Assembly (NCBI RefSeq): GCF_025567265.1 | Contig: NZ_JAOQJW010000002.1 | Location: 124,001 to 188,000, forward strand | From: Dorea_A amylophila | GTDB taxonomy: Bacteria; Bacillota; Clostridia; Lachnospirales; Lachnospiraceae | Length of the DNA: 64,000 nt | Direction: 5' to 3' | In this document: positions 36,668-43,944 of the stretch, piece by piece | Layout of the letters: the number at the start of each line of letters is the position of its first letter | Position numbering within the stretch: position 1 is the first letter of the stretch | Program-made: the position numbers and the translations under genes | Notes under the pieces: generated by a model | Databases searched by the model: none | Told to the model about the DNA's origin: nothing | Seen by the model: the letters and a program-made list of their open reading frames with translations, nothing else

Positions 36668-38156
36668 TATTATATACTTCAGCGATTTCCCCAATTTACA
36701 AGAAACAGGGACACGTAAGGATAATGGAAAATTTGATTTAACGTTGCTTCCAACGCAAGAATTAAAGGAAGAGTTTCGAGGTTATATTATGTATCGCTGC
36801 AAAAACGGAACGTTTAGAGCATTGATTCAGGATCGAACAGCTTATAATCATATTGCAAAGTTTTTGAACAGCAGAATAAATCGGAGAATCAAAAGCCTTG
36901 GAGATAGAAATCCAGAAAAATGGATATCACTTTTAAAAGGCTGGATGTTAGAACAGGGAATAACTATTGTAAAAGAAAAGAAGAGTGTGTATGGTACAGT
37001 AAGCTATGGCGAAGCAGTGACGATATTATATTTCAGAAACGTACTGAAATTTTTAGGGCCAGAAGATTTACGGGATGAGATAGAAAAAGATGTTTGGGAA
37101 CTAAAAAATCTGGATATTAAAATCAGATCCAATCCAATTTATAATGTAAAAACACTGGATTTCAGAAAAATATATCAGCCAGATATCAGGGAAGAATGTA
37201 AGAAAGCTGTTTATATGAATCTGCAGTATGAAGCAATAGGAACTGTACAGGGAGAATTGACAATAATGAGGATATTCTCAGAATATCTCCAAAAAGAGTA
37301 TTCCAAAATAAAAAGCTGCAGTGAAATAGACAGAGAAGTGTTGGAAGAATTTTTGATACATCTGTCAACAAAAGATACTTCCCATAGTGCGAATAGTTCT
37401 TATGTAATTTCATTAAGACGACAGTTAGAGACAATCGGAAAAATTTACAGCTATGAAAGATTGGAGCATTTATTTATTAATACGGATATTCCACCGGAAG
37501 TAAATGCAGAATTTAGAGTGTATTCTGATGATGAAATGAAACGACTGAATGCGGAAATTACACAGATGGATGTACAGATTGCAAGATGTCTTCTGATACA
37601 TCAGATGCTTGGAACTAGGATATCAGATACCCTTACACTGAGACCAGATTGTCTGACGAGAGAAAATGGCCAAGATATGATTGAAATATATCAAGTTAAA
37701 ACTAAAAGATATAAAAAACCGATCAGTAAAGAACTTGCAAAACTGTTACAGAGTTCTATTGAATATACACAGGAAAAGTTCGGTGATACAGAATACATAT
37801 TTGTTAATGAAAAAGAACCTGACCGCCCGATGCAGTATATGGCTATAAAAACAAAAGTCATGTCCATGATACAGGAAAAGCAGTTGAAAGATGATCATGG
37901 CGAATTATTCGGGTTTGGAACGCACATGTTCCGGCACTACTATGGCGTCAAACTTACAGAAATGCATCTGGATGACTGGACGATAGCGAGACTATTGGGG
38001 CATAAAAGACTGAATAATGTACAGCATTACCGGAAAATGAGCAATCAAAGAATGGCAGACGAAACCAGAGAAGTAAGACAGAGGATGAGTGACATCATAT
38101 ATATGAGTCTGGCAAGATGGGGTGAAGAATATGAGCAAATACGACAAGATGATTGA
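36657..38156 (+). CDS. Tyrosine recombinase C of the trio
   Basis: A 499-residue recombinase. Catalytic motifs: Arg in LGTRISDTLTL, HMFRHYYG, LLGHKRLNNVQ and Tyr in QHYRKM. The N-terminal 280 residues are helical and specific to this subfamily. A third full recombinase in the operon is the defining feature of RIT (recombinase-in-trio) elements. The ATG at 36657 sits after GAGGAAAAAG and overlaps recombinase B, so expression is coupled. Confidence 0.87.
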   Translation: MENDIIYFSDFPNLQETGTRKDNGKFDLTLLPTQELKEEFRGYIMYRCKNGTFRALIQDRTAYNHIAKFLNSRINRRIKSLGDRNPEKWISLLKGWMLEQGITIVKEKKSVYGTVSYGEAVTILYFRNVLKFLGPEDLRDEIEKDVWELKNLDIKIRSNPIYNVKTLDFRKIYQPDIREECKKAVYMNLQYEAIGTVQGELTIMRIFSEYLQKEYSKIKSCSEIDREVLEEFLIHLSTKDTSHSANSSYVISLRRQLETIGKIYSYERLEHLFINTDIPPEVNAEFRVYSDDEMKRLNAEITQMDVQIARCLLIHQMLGTRISDTLTLRPDCLTRENGQDMIEIYQVKTKRYKKPISKELAKLLQSSIEYTQEKFGDTEYIFVNEKEPDRPMQYMAIKTKVMSMIQEKQLKDDHGELFGFGTHMFRHYYGVKLTEMHLDDWTIARLLGHKRLNNVQHYRKMSNQRMADETREVRQRMSDIIYMSLARWGEEYEQIRQDD

Positions 38157-38514
38157 GGAAAATCAGAGAAAAAGTAAAGAGAAAATTGAACTGGCATTGC
38201 AAGCAATACAAGATATGCTGGCAAATAAAGAACGTATCAGCGTTCCAAAGCTGATGAAGAAAACTGGATTGTCGAGAGGATTCTTTTATAAAAATCCAAC
38301 CGTCCGGGATACATTGAACCAAGCAGTAGAGCAACAGGCCGGAATGATAGATCCAAGAAGAGAAATTCTGAACATGGCGATGGAAAAACAGATTGAACTG
38401 TTGAACCAGAAGGTGGCAGCTCTGAGCAGAGAAAATAAGGAACTGAAGAGAAAGAACGAAAAGTTACAGAAGGCATTACGGAAACAGGATTTGAATTTTA
38501 TTAAGAACTTATAA
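38131..38514 (+). CDS. DUF6262/TnpC-like accessory protein of the recombinase operon
   Basis: A 127-residue basic protein with a helix-turn-helix-like part (SVPKLMKKTGLSRGFFYKNP) followed by a coiled coil (LLNQKVAALSRENKELKRKN). This is the pattern of TnpC of Tn554 (~125 residues), which influences transposition orientation and efficiency. The ATG at 38131 has GGGGTGAAG upstream; an in-frame GTG at 38122 is an alternative. It overlaps recombinase C and ends the operon. Confidence 0.8.
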   Translation: MSKYDKMIEENQRKSKEKIELALQAIQDMLANKERISVPKLMKKTGLSRGFFYKNPTVRDTLNQAVEQQAGMIDPRREILNMAMEKQIELLNQKVAALSRENKELKRKNEKLQKALRKQDLNFIKNL

Positions 38515-38537
38515 CATTGAAAATAATAAGATGGAAG

Positions 38538-38560
38538 AGATGTGTGCAGACACATCTTTT
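38538..38560 (+). terminator. Terminator of the recombinase operon
   Basis: AGATGTGT and ACACATCT form a perfect 8-bp stem with loop GCAG and are followed by TTT. Confidence 0.85.
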
Positions 38561-38605
38561 CATCGTTGAGGATAAAATATATAGAATGAGAATGGGATTG
38601 TTTTA

Positions 38606-38614
38606 TGGTATACT
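38606..38614 (+). promoter_or_regulatory. Extended -10 promoter of the zincin-like gene
   Basis: TGGTATACT is a TGn-TATACT extended -10, 41 bases before the start codon. No good -35 is seen. Confidence 0.5.
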
Positions 38615-38654
38615 AAAAGTGAAATGCTAACTTTGATATGAGGTATAAAACAAT

Positions 38655-39398
38655 ATGACAGAAATACAAATTAAAAATTTAATTAAAGAATATGAAAAAG
38701 AATATATTGAGTTTATGGAAATTGAGAAATTACCACAGTATAAGATAGATTTTTTTGAAATTAATGTTGAGGAAAGCGATGCAGCAGGATTCGCTTCAGC
38801 CGCCCAAGCTTACTATAATACGAAAACAGATGAACATATATTAAGGATATGCAAAAGTTCGGAAATACCAAGGTATATTGTGTTTCATGAATTTACGCAT
38901 ATTTTAGATACGGAAATGTATGCAAAGCAAGATTCTTGGAAATATATGGCTTTGTCTGGTTATACAGAATATCATGCAGCACAAGTTGAATTGATGATAA
39001 TGTTAGGAGCAGATAGTATACAAACTCAAGATTTTTCATTTACAGTTGATGTTGAAATAGGTAATAGTACAGTTAGGAATTACCTAAACTCAAGACATCA
39101 ATTAGTAGTGAATATGATGAATAGAACAGATTTTCCAAGAGATATTGAAGCATTAAAAACAACGGTAGGTGTGCTATATAATTATTTTGGAGTGCGTTCT
39201 ATATGTAAAATGTATGCGAAAGATTATACTGAAGAAGTGGATAACACAATTATTATTCAGAAACTTTCAAAAGTATTATTTGAAGAGATAAATAGCTTTA
39301 TGGTTGGATGGTTTAATGAAGCACAAGTAGAGCTGAGCTTTGTGTCATATATGAAAATAATGTGGCCTATGCTTCAAAGCTATTTTGGAAAAGAATGA
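38655..39398 (+). CDS. Zincin-like protein with HEFTH motif, unknown role
   Basis: A 247-residue protein with VFHEFTHILD (His78-His82), the HExxH signature of zinc metallopeptidases. A possible third ligand lies in the following helix (YTEYHAAQVELMIML). No signal peptide, so it is cytoplasmic. AT-rich like the recombinase block, and directly behind its terminator with its own promoter. It may be cargo of the recombinase element, for example a toxin-antitoxin or immunity-type peptidase (ImmA-like by analogy). The family is not recognised with certainty. Confidence 0.65.
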   Translation: MTEIQIKNLIKEYEKEYIEFMEIEKLPQYKIDFFEINVEESDAAGFASAAQAYYNTKTDEHILRICKSSEIPRYIVFHEFTHILDTEMYAKQDSWKYMALSGYTEYHAAQVELMIMLGADSIQTQDFSFTVDVEIGNSTVRNYLNSRHQLVVNMMNRTDFPRDIEALKTTVGVLYNYFGVRSICKMYAKDYTEEVDNTIIIQKLSKVLFEEINSFMVGWFNEAQVELSFVSYMKIMWPMLQSYFGKE

Positions 39399-39458
39399 AA
39401 GATAGTAACAGTAAACACAGTTTTGTATACAGTTAAACCCAGTAAAATCAACGCATGA

Positions 39459-39713
39459 GGGGAACTGGCTACATTTTACTATCCTATCTGGTGGGGAATT
39501 GCAGCATGGCCAGTAGATAACTTTGTAAAAGAGAATGACTTTACAGGAAAAACAGTCATCCCATTCTGTACAGCAGCGACCTCGGGAATCGGTGACAGCG
39601 GTAATCTTCTGGAAGAGATGACAGGAACAGGTGACTGGAAAGAAGGGGAACGATTCCATGGTGGAGCGTCTGAATCAGATATCAGTTCATGGATAGACAG
39701 TCTTGGATTATAA
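39459..39713 (+). pseudogene. Flavodoxin, 3' remnant
   Basis: An open frame after a stop at 39456, with no start codon. It encodes YPIWWGIAAWPVDNF, then DFTGKTVIPFCTAATSGIGD and FHGGASESDISSWI, the C-terminal half of a flavodoxin-like FMN protein. The N-terminal half with the phosphate-binding loop is missing. The cut at about 39,459 probably marks the right end of the recombinase-borne segment. Confidence 0.75.
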
Positions 39714-39761
39714 AAGGATATAAAAATATTTGGAGGAATCGTAATAAGTAAGACATAACCT

Positions 39762-39780
39762 TTAGGTTTAAACTGCCTAA
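39762..39780. promoter_or_regulatory. Inverted repeat TTAGG-N9-CCTAA
   Basis: TTAGG (39762-39766) and CCTAA (39776-39780) form a short palindrome like MerR-family operators that control redox clusters. A terminator separates it from the reductase gene downstream, so it may belong to a lost gene. Confidence 0.3.
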
Positions 39781-39784
39781 CAAA

Positions 39785-39813
39785 GAGAGACTTCTGTCCG
39801 GAGTCTCTTTTTC
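39785..39813 (+). terminator. Terminator after the flavodoxin remnant
   Basis: AGAGACT and AGTCTCT form a 7-bp stem with a 9-base loop and are followed by six T. Confidence 0.75.
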
Positions 39814-39857
39814 TTATACTTACAGTAAAGTTTGAAATATAGAAAAGGAAGATAAAG

Positions 39858-40859
39858 ATGGAGAAAAGAATTTTAGGAAGAGACTTAGAAGTATCAGAAA
39901 TCGGATTTGGATGTATGGGAATGAGTCATGCATATGGAACTGTTTCAACACAGAAAGAAGCAGAAGAATTGATTGAAAAAGCGATTGATGAAGGCTGCAC
40001 ATTTTTTGATACGGCAGAGATATACGGAACAACAGAAGACCCTCATCACAATGAAAAACTGCTTGGGGAAGTGTTAAGGCCATATAGAAACAAAATTGTC
40101 CTTGCATCAAAGTGTGGGATACGTTTTGATGAAACTGCAACAACTGTAAATAAACCTTTGATTCCTGATGGACGACCGGAGACGATTAAGGCATCGATTG
40201 AGGGATCTTTAATGAGACTTAACACAGACCATCTTGATTTATATTATATTCATCGTATTGACATGACTGTACCGATTGAAGAGACGGCAGGAGCTATGAA
40301 GGAGTTAATGGAGCAGGGAAAAATCACACACTGGGGGTTATCAGAAGCCAGTGAAGAGATTATTCGACGTGCACATAAAGTATGCTCGGTTACAGCGATT
40401 CAGAACAGATATTCCATGATGTACAGGGATTATGAGAAATTATTCCCGGTGCTTGAAGAATTGAAAATAGGATTTGTTGCATTTTCGCCGCTTGCAAATG
40501 GATTACTGACAGCAGCATATCATTCCCATAGGGAATTTGAAAAGCAGGGAGATTATCGAAGCGCAATGCCACAGTTTACAGAAGAAGGATTAAAGGAAAA
40601 TAATGAATTTATGTCCTGGATGAAAGTGATTGCAGAAGAAAAAAATGCCACGCCTGCACAGATTTCTCTTGCCTGGATGATTGCAAAGAAACCATATATC
40701 GTACCAATTCCGGGAACAAGAAAAGTAAATAGACTGGAAGAAAATATGGAATCAGCAGATATAAAGCTGACTCAGGATGAAGTAAAATCTATTGATGAGA
40801 TGCTCGCCCATATGCCGATGTCGCAGGTGTTTGGAGGTTCAAAAATACAGAAGAAATAA
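39858..40859 (+). CDS. Aldo/keto reductase
   Basis: A 333-residue NADPH-dependent oxidoreductase with a TIM-barrel layout. The catalytic tetrad is visible: Asp and Tyr in FFDTAEIYG, Lys in LASKCG, and His in YYIHRID. The C-terminal PIPGTRKVNRLEEN is the NADP 2'-phosphate site of AKR11/13-type bacterial enzymes. Substrate unknown; relatives reduce reactive aldehydes and ketones. First gene of a redox cluster with flavodoxin and flavin reductase. GGAAGATAAAG precedes the ATG. Confidence 0.92.
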   Translation: MEKRILGRDLEVSEIGFGCMGMSHAYGTVSTQKEAEELIEKAIDEGCTFFDTAEIYGTTEDPHHNEKLLGEVLRPYRNKIVLASKCGIRFDETATTVNKPLIPDGRPETIKASIEGSLMRLNTDHLDLYYIHRIDMTVPIEETAGAMKELMEQGKITHWGLSEASEEIIRRAHKVCSVTAIQNRYSMMYRDYEKLFPVLEELKIGFVAFSPLANGLLTAAYHSHREFEKQGDYRSAMPQFTEEGLKENNEFMSWMKVIAEEKNATPAQISLAWMIAKKPYIVPIPGTRKVNRLEENMESADIKLTQDEVKSIDEMLAHMPMSQVFGGSKIQKK

Positions 40860-40871
40860 AAGAGGTGAGCA

Positions 40872-40982
40872 ATGAAAACAAGGAAAAAGATAACCATCGG
40901 GGTAATAGTGGCTTTCTTAGCGGTAGTCATGGTGGGTTATATCTATCTGTTTACAGGGACTAAAATAAGTAAAGGAGAATAG
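40872..40982 (+). CDS. 36-residue single-TM peptide (possibly a truncated anchor)
   Basis: A short frame with ribosome site AGAGGTGAG: basic start MKTRKK, one hydrophobic helix (IGVIVAFLAVVMVGYIYL), then a short tail. It resembles the membrane anchor that precedes some flavodoxin-like proteins. It may be a real small protein or the N-terminal leftover of an anchored flavodoxin. It ends 5 bases before the flavodoxin gene. Confidence 0.45.
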   Translation: MKTRKKITIGVIVAFLAVVMVGYIYLFTGTKISKGE

Positions 40983-40987
40983 AGATA

Positions 40988-41491
40988 ATGAAGAAAATGT
41001 TAGTTGTATATTATTCCTGGTCAAATGGAAACACGAAAAGAATTGCAGAGCAGCTGACTAATGGGACAGGTGCAGATATTGCGAGAATCGAAACAACAGA
41101 GCCATACAGCGGCAGTCATGAAGATGTGGTTGAACAGGGAAAAAGAGAGGTAGAGGCAGGCTTTATGCCTCGGATCAATCCGATATCTGTAAATCTTGCT
41201 GATTATGATGTGATTGCTATCGGAACTCCAACGTGGTGGTATACGATGGCACCTGCAGTGCTTACATTTTTGACAACAAATGATTTTACAGGAAAGACAG
41301 TGATTCCATTTATGACAAATGGTGGATGGCCGGGGCATGTTATAAAAGATATGGAGGAAAATTGTAAAGGAGCTGCCTTTGCACATGAAATGCAGATTCA
41401 GTTTGATTCCAAAGGAAAAGATCATCTGGAAACTTCAGAAGAGGTGATTACAGAATGGATTGGGCAGATAAATACTGATATAAACAAATAA
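40988..41491 (+). CDS. Flavodoxin family protein
   Basis: A 167-residue electron carrier. The N-terminal FMN phosphate loop SWSNGNTKRIAEQL and the aromatic isoalloxazine-shielding stretch GTPTWWYTMAP are clear. The length matches short-chain flavodoxins. It forms a compact unit with the aldo/keto reductase upstream and the flavin reductase downstream, suggesting a shared redox or detoxification role. Confidence 0.9.
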   Translation: MKKMLVVYYSWSNGNTKRIAEQLTNGTGADIARIETTEPYSGSHEDVVEQGKREVEAGFMPRINPISVNLADYDVIAIGTPTWWYTMAPAVLTFLTTNDFTGKTVIPFMTNGGWPGHVIKDMEENCKGAAFAHEMQIQFDSKGKDHLETSEEVITEWIGQINTDINK

Positions 41492-41511
41492 CCATAAGGA
41501 GAGATAAAACA

Positions 41512-42066
41512 ATGAGAAAAAATTTTGGAGCAAAGCCATTTTTATATCCACAGCCGGTTATGATTCTGGGAACCTATGATGAAAATGGAAAGGCAAATGC
41601 AATGAACGCTGCATGGGGCGGAATTGTAGGTGCAAATGAGATTATTGTAGATTTGTCTGCCCATAAGACAACAGACAATATTATAAAAAATAAGGCTTTT
41701 ACAGTAGGGGTGGCAGATCTTGAACATCTGGTTGCCTGCGATTATGTGGGAATTGTTTCTGCAAATAAAGAAGCATATAAGATGCAAAAAGCAGGCTTTA
41801 CTACAACGAAGAGTGAATATGTAAATGCACCAGTCATCAATGAACTTCCATTGACTCTTGAGTGTGAACTTGTAAAAGTTATTGATGAAAGCAAGTATCT
41901 TGCAGAAATCAAAAATGTAAGTGCAGATGAAAAATATCTCGGTGATGACGGAGAAATTGATCTTAGTAAATTTACACCAATTACATATGATCCGGTACAT
42001 CACGGATATTACAGACTTGGAGAACGTGTGGGAAATGCTTTTAAGGATGGAGCAAAGTTAAAATAA
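41512..42066 (+). CDS. Flavin reductase-like FMN-binding protein
   Basis: A 184-residue split-barrel flavoprotein (flavin reductase/FlaRed family). YPQPVMILGTYDENGKANAMNAAWGG is the typical N-terminal flavin-binding strand pair, and SAHKTTDNIIKNKAFTV follows. It probably passes electrons between NAD(P)H and flavin or binds FMN in a two-component system with the flavodoxin. AAGGAGAG precedes the ATG. Confidence 0.88.
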   Translation: MRKNFGAKPFLYPQPVMILGTYDENGKANAMNAAWGGIVGANEIIVDLSAHKTTDNIIKNKAFTVGVADLEHLVACDYVGIVSANKEAYKMQKAGFTTTKSEYVNAPVINELPLTLECELVKVIDESKYLAEIKNVSADEKYLGDDGEIDLSKFTPITYDPVHHGYYRLGERVGNAFKDGAKLK

Positions 42067-42081
42067 GGACAGGTGATTAAA

Positions 42082-42254
42082 GTGAAAAAATTGTACAGAC
42101 AGCAGGAAGAAACGCACTGAATGAATTTGCACCACAGTTTGCATATTTTAATGATGATGTTTTGTTTGGAGAAAACTGGAATAATCAGGATATTGATGTA
42201 AAGACAAGATGTATAATAACAGTCACAGCACTTATCGCTTCAGGAATGATTAAT
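42082..42254 (+). pseudogene. Carboxymuconolactone decarboxylase-like remnant
   Basis: From about 42,090 the frame reads IVQTAGRNALNEFAPQFAYF, then NDDVLFGENWNNQDID and RCIITVTALIASGMIN, the first half of a CMD/AhpD-like protein. The likely start GTG at 42082 is out of frame by one base in an A-run. The second half is replaced at about 42,255 by restriction-gene sequence. Dead by frameshift and truncation. Confidence 0.65.
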
Positions 42255-42534
42255 ACATCTTGTATCAGATTTTTACCTATGTAAAAACCGCAGCTATCAA
42301 TTTGGAGAAAAAGAGAATACAGTTTCAGGGATGCTTCTTTACGCGAAGACGGAAGAAGAAATCCAACCGGACAATGTATATCAGATGCATGGTAGTCGGA
42401 TAAGTGTTAAGATGCTTGATTTGAATTTGCCGTTTGCAGAGATTGCCAGTCAAATGGATAGAATTGTGGAGACACATTTTTCTGGATTAACAAAGGCATG
42501 TTCTATGCAATCAGTCAGAAAATACCTGGATTAG
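42255..42534 (+). pseudogene. McrC-like restriction subunit remnant
   Basis: Reading LYQIFTYVK, then after a one-base shift in an A-run NRSYQFGEKENTVSGMLLYA and TEEEIQPDNVYQMHGSRISV, then LDLNLPFAEI. These are C-terminal motifs of McrC, partner of the McrB GTPase in methyl-directed restriction. The 5' part is missing and no mcrB is in the window. It runs into a transporter fragment at ~42,490. Confidence 0.6.
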
Positions 42535-42764
42535 AAATAAAAGCCGGTATAGGAGAACTTACTTCGGAAAATGTAGTTGTACAGGCAGATAAATTTATCC
42601 AGACAGCAGATGCCGGACAAAGATTTATATTGCGTCTTGGAGTTGTAGCTGTTCCGGTAATTTCTATAGGAGCTGCGTACATACTGATTAAACGGAAATA
42701 TATTATTGACGAACGTAAGTATGAAGAACTGGTATCGGAAATAAAAAGCACAAATAAAAAATGA
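42490..42764 (+). pseudogene. GPH/MFS sugar transporter, C-terminal remnant
   Basis: GMFYAISQKIPGLEIKAGIG, then ELTSENVVVQ and FILRLGVVAVPVISIGAAYI, and IKRKYIIDERKY. One TM helix and a basic tail match the end of a glycoside-pentoside-hexuronide:cation symporter. Only ~88 residues remain. An ATG at 42498 makes it look like a gene, but it is joined head-on to the McrC remnant. Confidence 0.55.
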
Positions 42765-42789
42765 TTCAATAATAAAGCGGAGCAATAGA

Positions 42790-43080
42790 ATGAAAAAAAG
42801 AATTATCGTCGGTATATCCATTGCAATATTATTATGTAGTGTTGTTTTTTATGTGGCAGTTCAAAGAAAAAGTTCATTTGTTGAAGGAGTCGTTATCGAA
42901 AAAAATGAGCAGTTTTAAATACTAGAAACAGATATACAAGAAGAAATAATCTGTTATTGGCCAGAAAGATATGATTATTCAGTTATATCGCCGGGAGATA
43001 ATATAAAAGTTTATTATAGTGGCGAAATTTGGAAAACGAGTCTTGCACGAATAAAAAATGTAAAAGAGATTGAAAAATAA
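42790..43080 (+). pseudogene. Small membrane-anchored protein with internal stop
   Basis: Starts MKKRIIVGISIAILLCSVVF (signal anchor) and continues to EKNEQF, then TAA at 42916-42918. The same frame goes on without interruption for 53 codons (ILETDIQEEIICYWPERYDY, then SPGDNIKVYYSG) to TAA at 43078. The intact protein would be ~96 residues with an OB-fold-like extracellular part. One nonsense change separates the halves. Confidence 0.55.
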
Positions 43081-43124
43081 TATCCTTGCAAACAGGAAAG
43101 AGCGAATATAAAGAAAAAATTTTA

Positions 43125-43152
43125 TTGATTTTTTACAGAAATTGAATATAAT
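43125..43152 (+). promoter_or_regulatory. Promoter of the type III antitoxin RNA
   Basis: TTGATT (43125-43130), 16-bp spacer, perfect TATAAT (43147-43152). Transcription would start near 43159, just upstream of the repeats. Confidence 0.7.
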
Positions 43153-43156
43153 ATAG

Positions 43157-43178
43157 TTGAACAAAGAGATTTGTTCAA
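43157..43178 (+). promoter_or_regulatory. Hairpin at the 5' end of the repeat RNA
   Basis: TTGAACAAA and TTTGTTCAA form a perfect 9-bp stem with loop GAGA. It overlaps the expected transcript start and the first bases of repeat 1. Confidence 0.5.
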
Positions 43179-43285
43179 TTTGAAGTGCGTTGCTACTTTG
43201 AGTGCAAGCCTTTAATTTAAGTACTTCACTACTTTGAATGTGAACCTTTAATTTAAGTGCTTCGCAGCTTTGAATGCGAACCGTT
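43177..43285 (+). ncRNA. ToxI-like type III antitoxin RNA: three 36-37-nt tandem repeats
   Basis: Units at 43177-43213, 43214-43249 and 43250-43285. Each has a conserved core around (C/G)CTTTGA(A/G)T and a short stem whose two sides change together: TTGC/GCAA, TTCAC/GTGAA, TTCGC/GCGAA. Unit length, the TTGCTAC...AGTGCAA core, a promoter before and a terminator plus toxin-like gene after all match ToxIN-type type III toxin-antitoxin loci. There the repeats are cut out as RNA antitoxins that bind the toxin. Confidence 0.8.
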
Positions 43286-43291
43286 AATTAT

Positions 43292-43322
43292 CAGGGAGAT
43301 AAGTGTATATCTCCCTGTTTTG
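43292..43322 (+). terminator. Terminator between antitoxin repeats and toxin gene
   Basis: CAGGGAGATA and TATCTCCCTG form a perfect 10-bp stem followed by TTTTG. In ToxIN loci a partly read-through terminator at this place sets the RNA:toxin ratio. Confidence 0.8.
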
Positions 43323-43342
43323 CTTTGCCGCGGAGGATAAAT

Positions 43343-43501
43343 ATGGATTTTTATCGTATAAATGAGAAATACAATCAGTTTCTGTAAAATTATGAAAAAG
43401 AGAAAAGAGGAGTTACAAAAGTACCGAATATCAGATATACAGATTGTAATAAATTTGCTTTTGGTGTGGTTATGCAGATAAATGGAATGAACTATTTTTA
43501 A
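43343..43501 (+). pseudogene. ToxN/AbiQ-like type III toxin, broken
   Basis: CGGAGGAT precedes ATG at 43343. The frame reads MDFYRINEKYNQFL, TAA (43385-43387), then NYEKEKRGVTKVPNIRYTDC and NKFAFGVVMQINGMNYF before TAA at 43499. This follows the N-terminus of ToxN-family endoribonucleases (FYxIxxxYxxYL...KVPN...F.G.V..I...YxxPLSS). The internal TAA is one base from CAA (Gln). The C-terminal two thirds are gone, so the toxin is inactive. Confidence 0.7.
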
Positions 43502-43564
43502 TTAAATGTATTTATAACATATTGAAAAATACAGTACATAAAACATAAAAAACCACAAACCCAG

Positions 43565-43620
43565 ATCTCCCCACACCTCTCACAAACTCAAGTGATGTGT
43601 CCAACGGGGAGATTATTTTA
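43565..43620 (+). terminator. Terminator-like hairpin
   Basis: ATCTCCCC (43565-43572) pairs with GGGGAGAT (43606-43613), followed by TATTTTATT. The loop is long (33 bases). Confidence 0.5.
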
Positions 43621-43625
43621 TTGAC

Positions 43626-43666
43626 AAAAAGAAGGAATCCCCCATGAACCAACAAGAAATATTCAC
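43626..43666 (+). repeat. 41-bp direct repeat, right copy (mmcQ-like 5' end)
   Basis: Same sequence as 30508-30548 except for two bases. Here the gene continues a little further than in the left copy. Confidence 0.7.
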
Positions 43667-43742
43667 ATACATCCAAAAGCAATACCCCACCCGAAAGAAC
43701 AACTTTCATGGAGGTTCAGGCAGAGCCGGACATGATAGGTAA
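43644..43742 (+). pseudogene. mmcQ/YjbR-like 5' remnant
   Basis: MNQQEIFTYIQKQYPTRKNN resembles the start of MmcQ/YjbR DNA-binding-fold proteins. After about 21 residues the sequence departs from the family (HGGSGRAGHDR) and stops. It is joined to a UvrA-family 3' fragment. Confidence 0.45.
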
Positions 43743-43754
43743 CTACAGCGAAAT

Positions 43755-43937
43755 GTAGCACCTGTCATTGTGATCGAGCGTGATCTGGATGTGATGAAGA
43801 ATGCAGATTACATGATTGATATGGGCCCGGGAGGTGGAGATGCCGGGGGAACGATTGTAGCAGCAGGCACGCCAGAGGATATTATGGCGTCAGAACAGAG
43901 CATAACCGAAAAATATCTGAAAACAGAAAGAGGATAA
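43755..43937 (+). pseudogene. UvrA-family 3' fragment
   Basis: About 60 codons without a start: VIVIERDLDVMKNADYMIDM, GPGGGDAGGTIVAAGTPEDI and ITEKYLK. This is the H-loop and C-terminus of a UvrA-type ABC ATPase. The switch His is Arg here (ER instead of EH). Features such as DLDV and GPGGG resemble the shorter UvrA paralogues of Firmicutes more than the uvrBA-operon UvrA, so the identity of the parent gene is open. Confidence 0.7.
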
Positions 43938-43944
43938 AAATTAC

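Noticed and set aside
13985..38514. A single intact ICE
   Set aside because: No relaxase, coupling protein, VirB4 or lysozyme-like transfer gene is seen, and the adhesin-kinase fusion implies a large internal deletion.
43177..43285. Possible small CRISPR array (36-bp repeats)
   Set aside because: Units are directly abutting with no spacers, differ from each other, and are followed by a terminator and a ToxN-like gene; no cas genes. Type III antitoxin fits better.
43755..43937. Firm identification as the uvrBA-operon uvrA
   Set aside because: DLDV, GPGGG and the EKYLK end resemble shorter UvrA paralogues as much as the canonical protein, so only the family is claimed.
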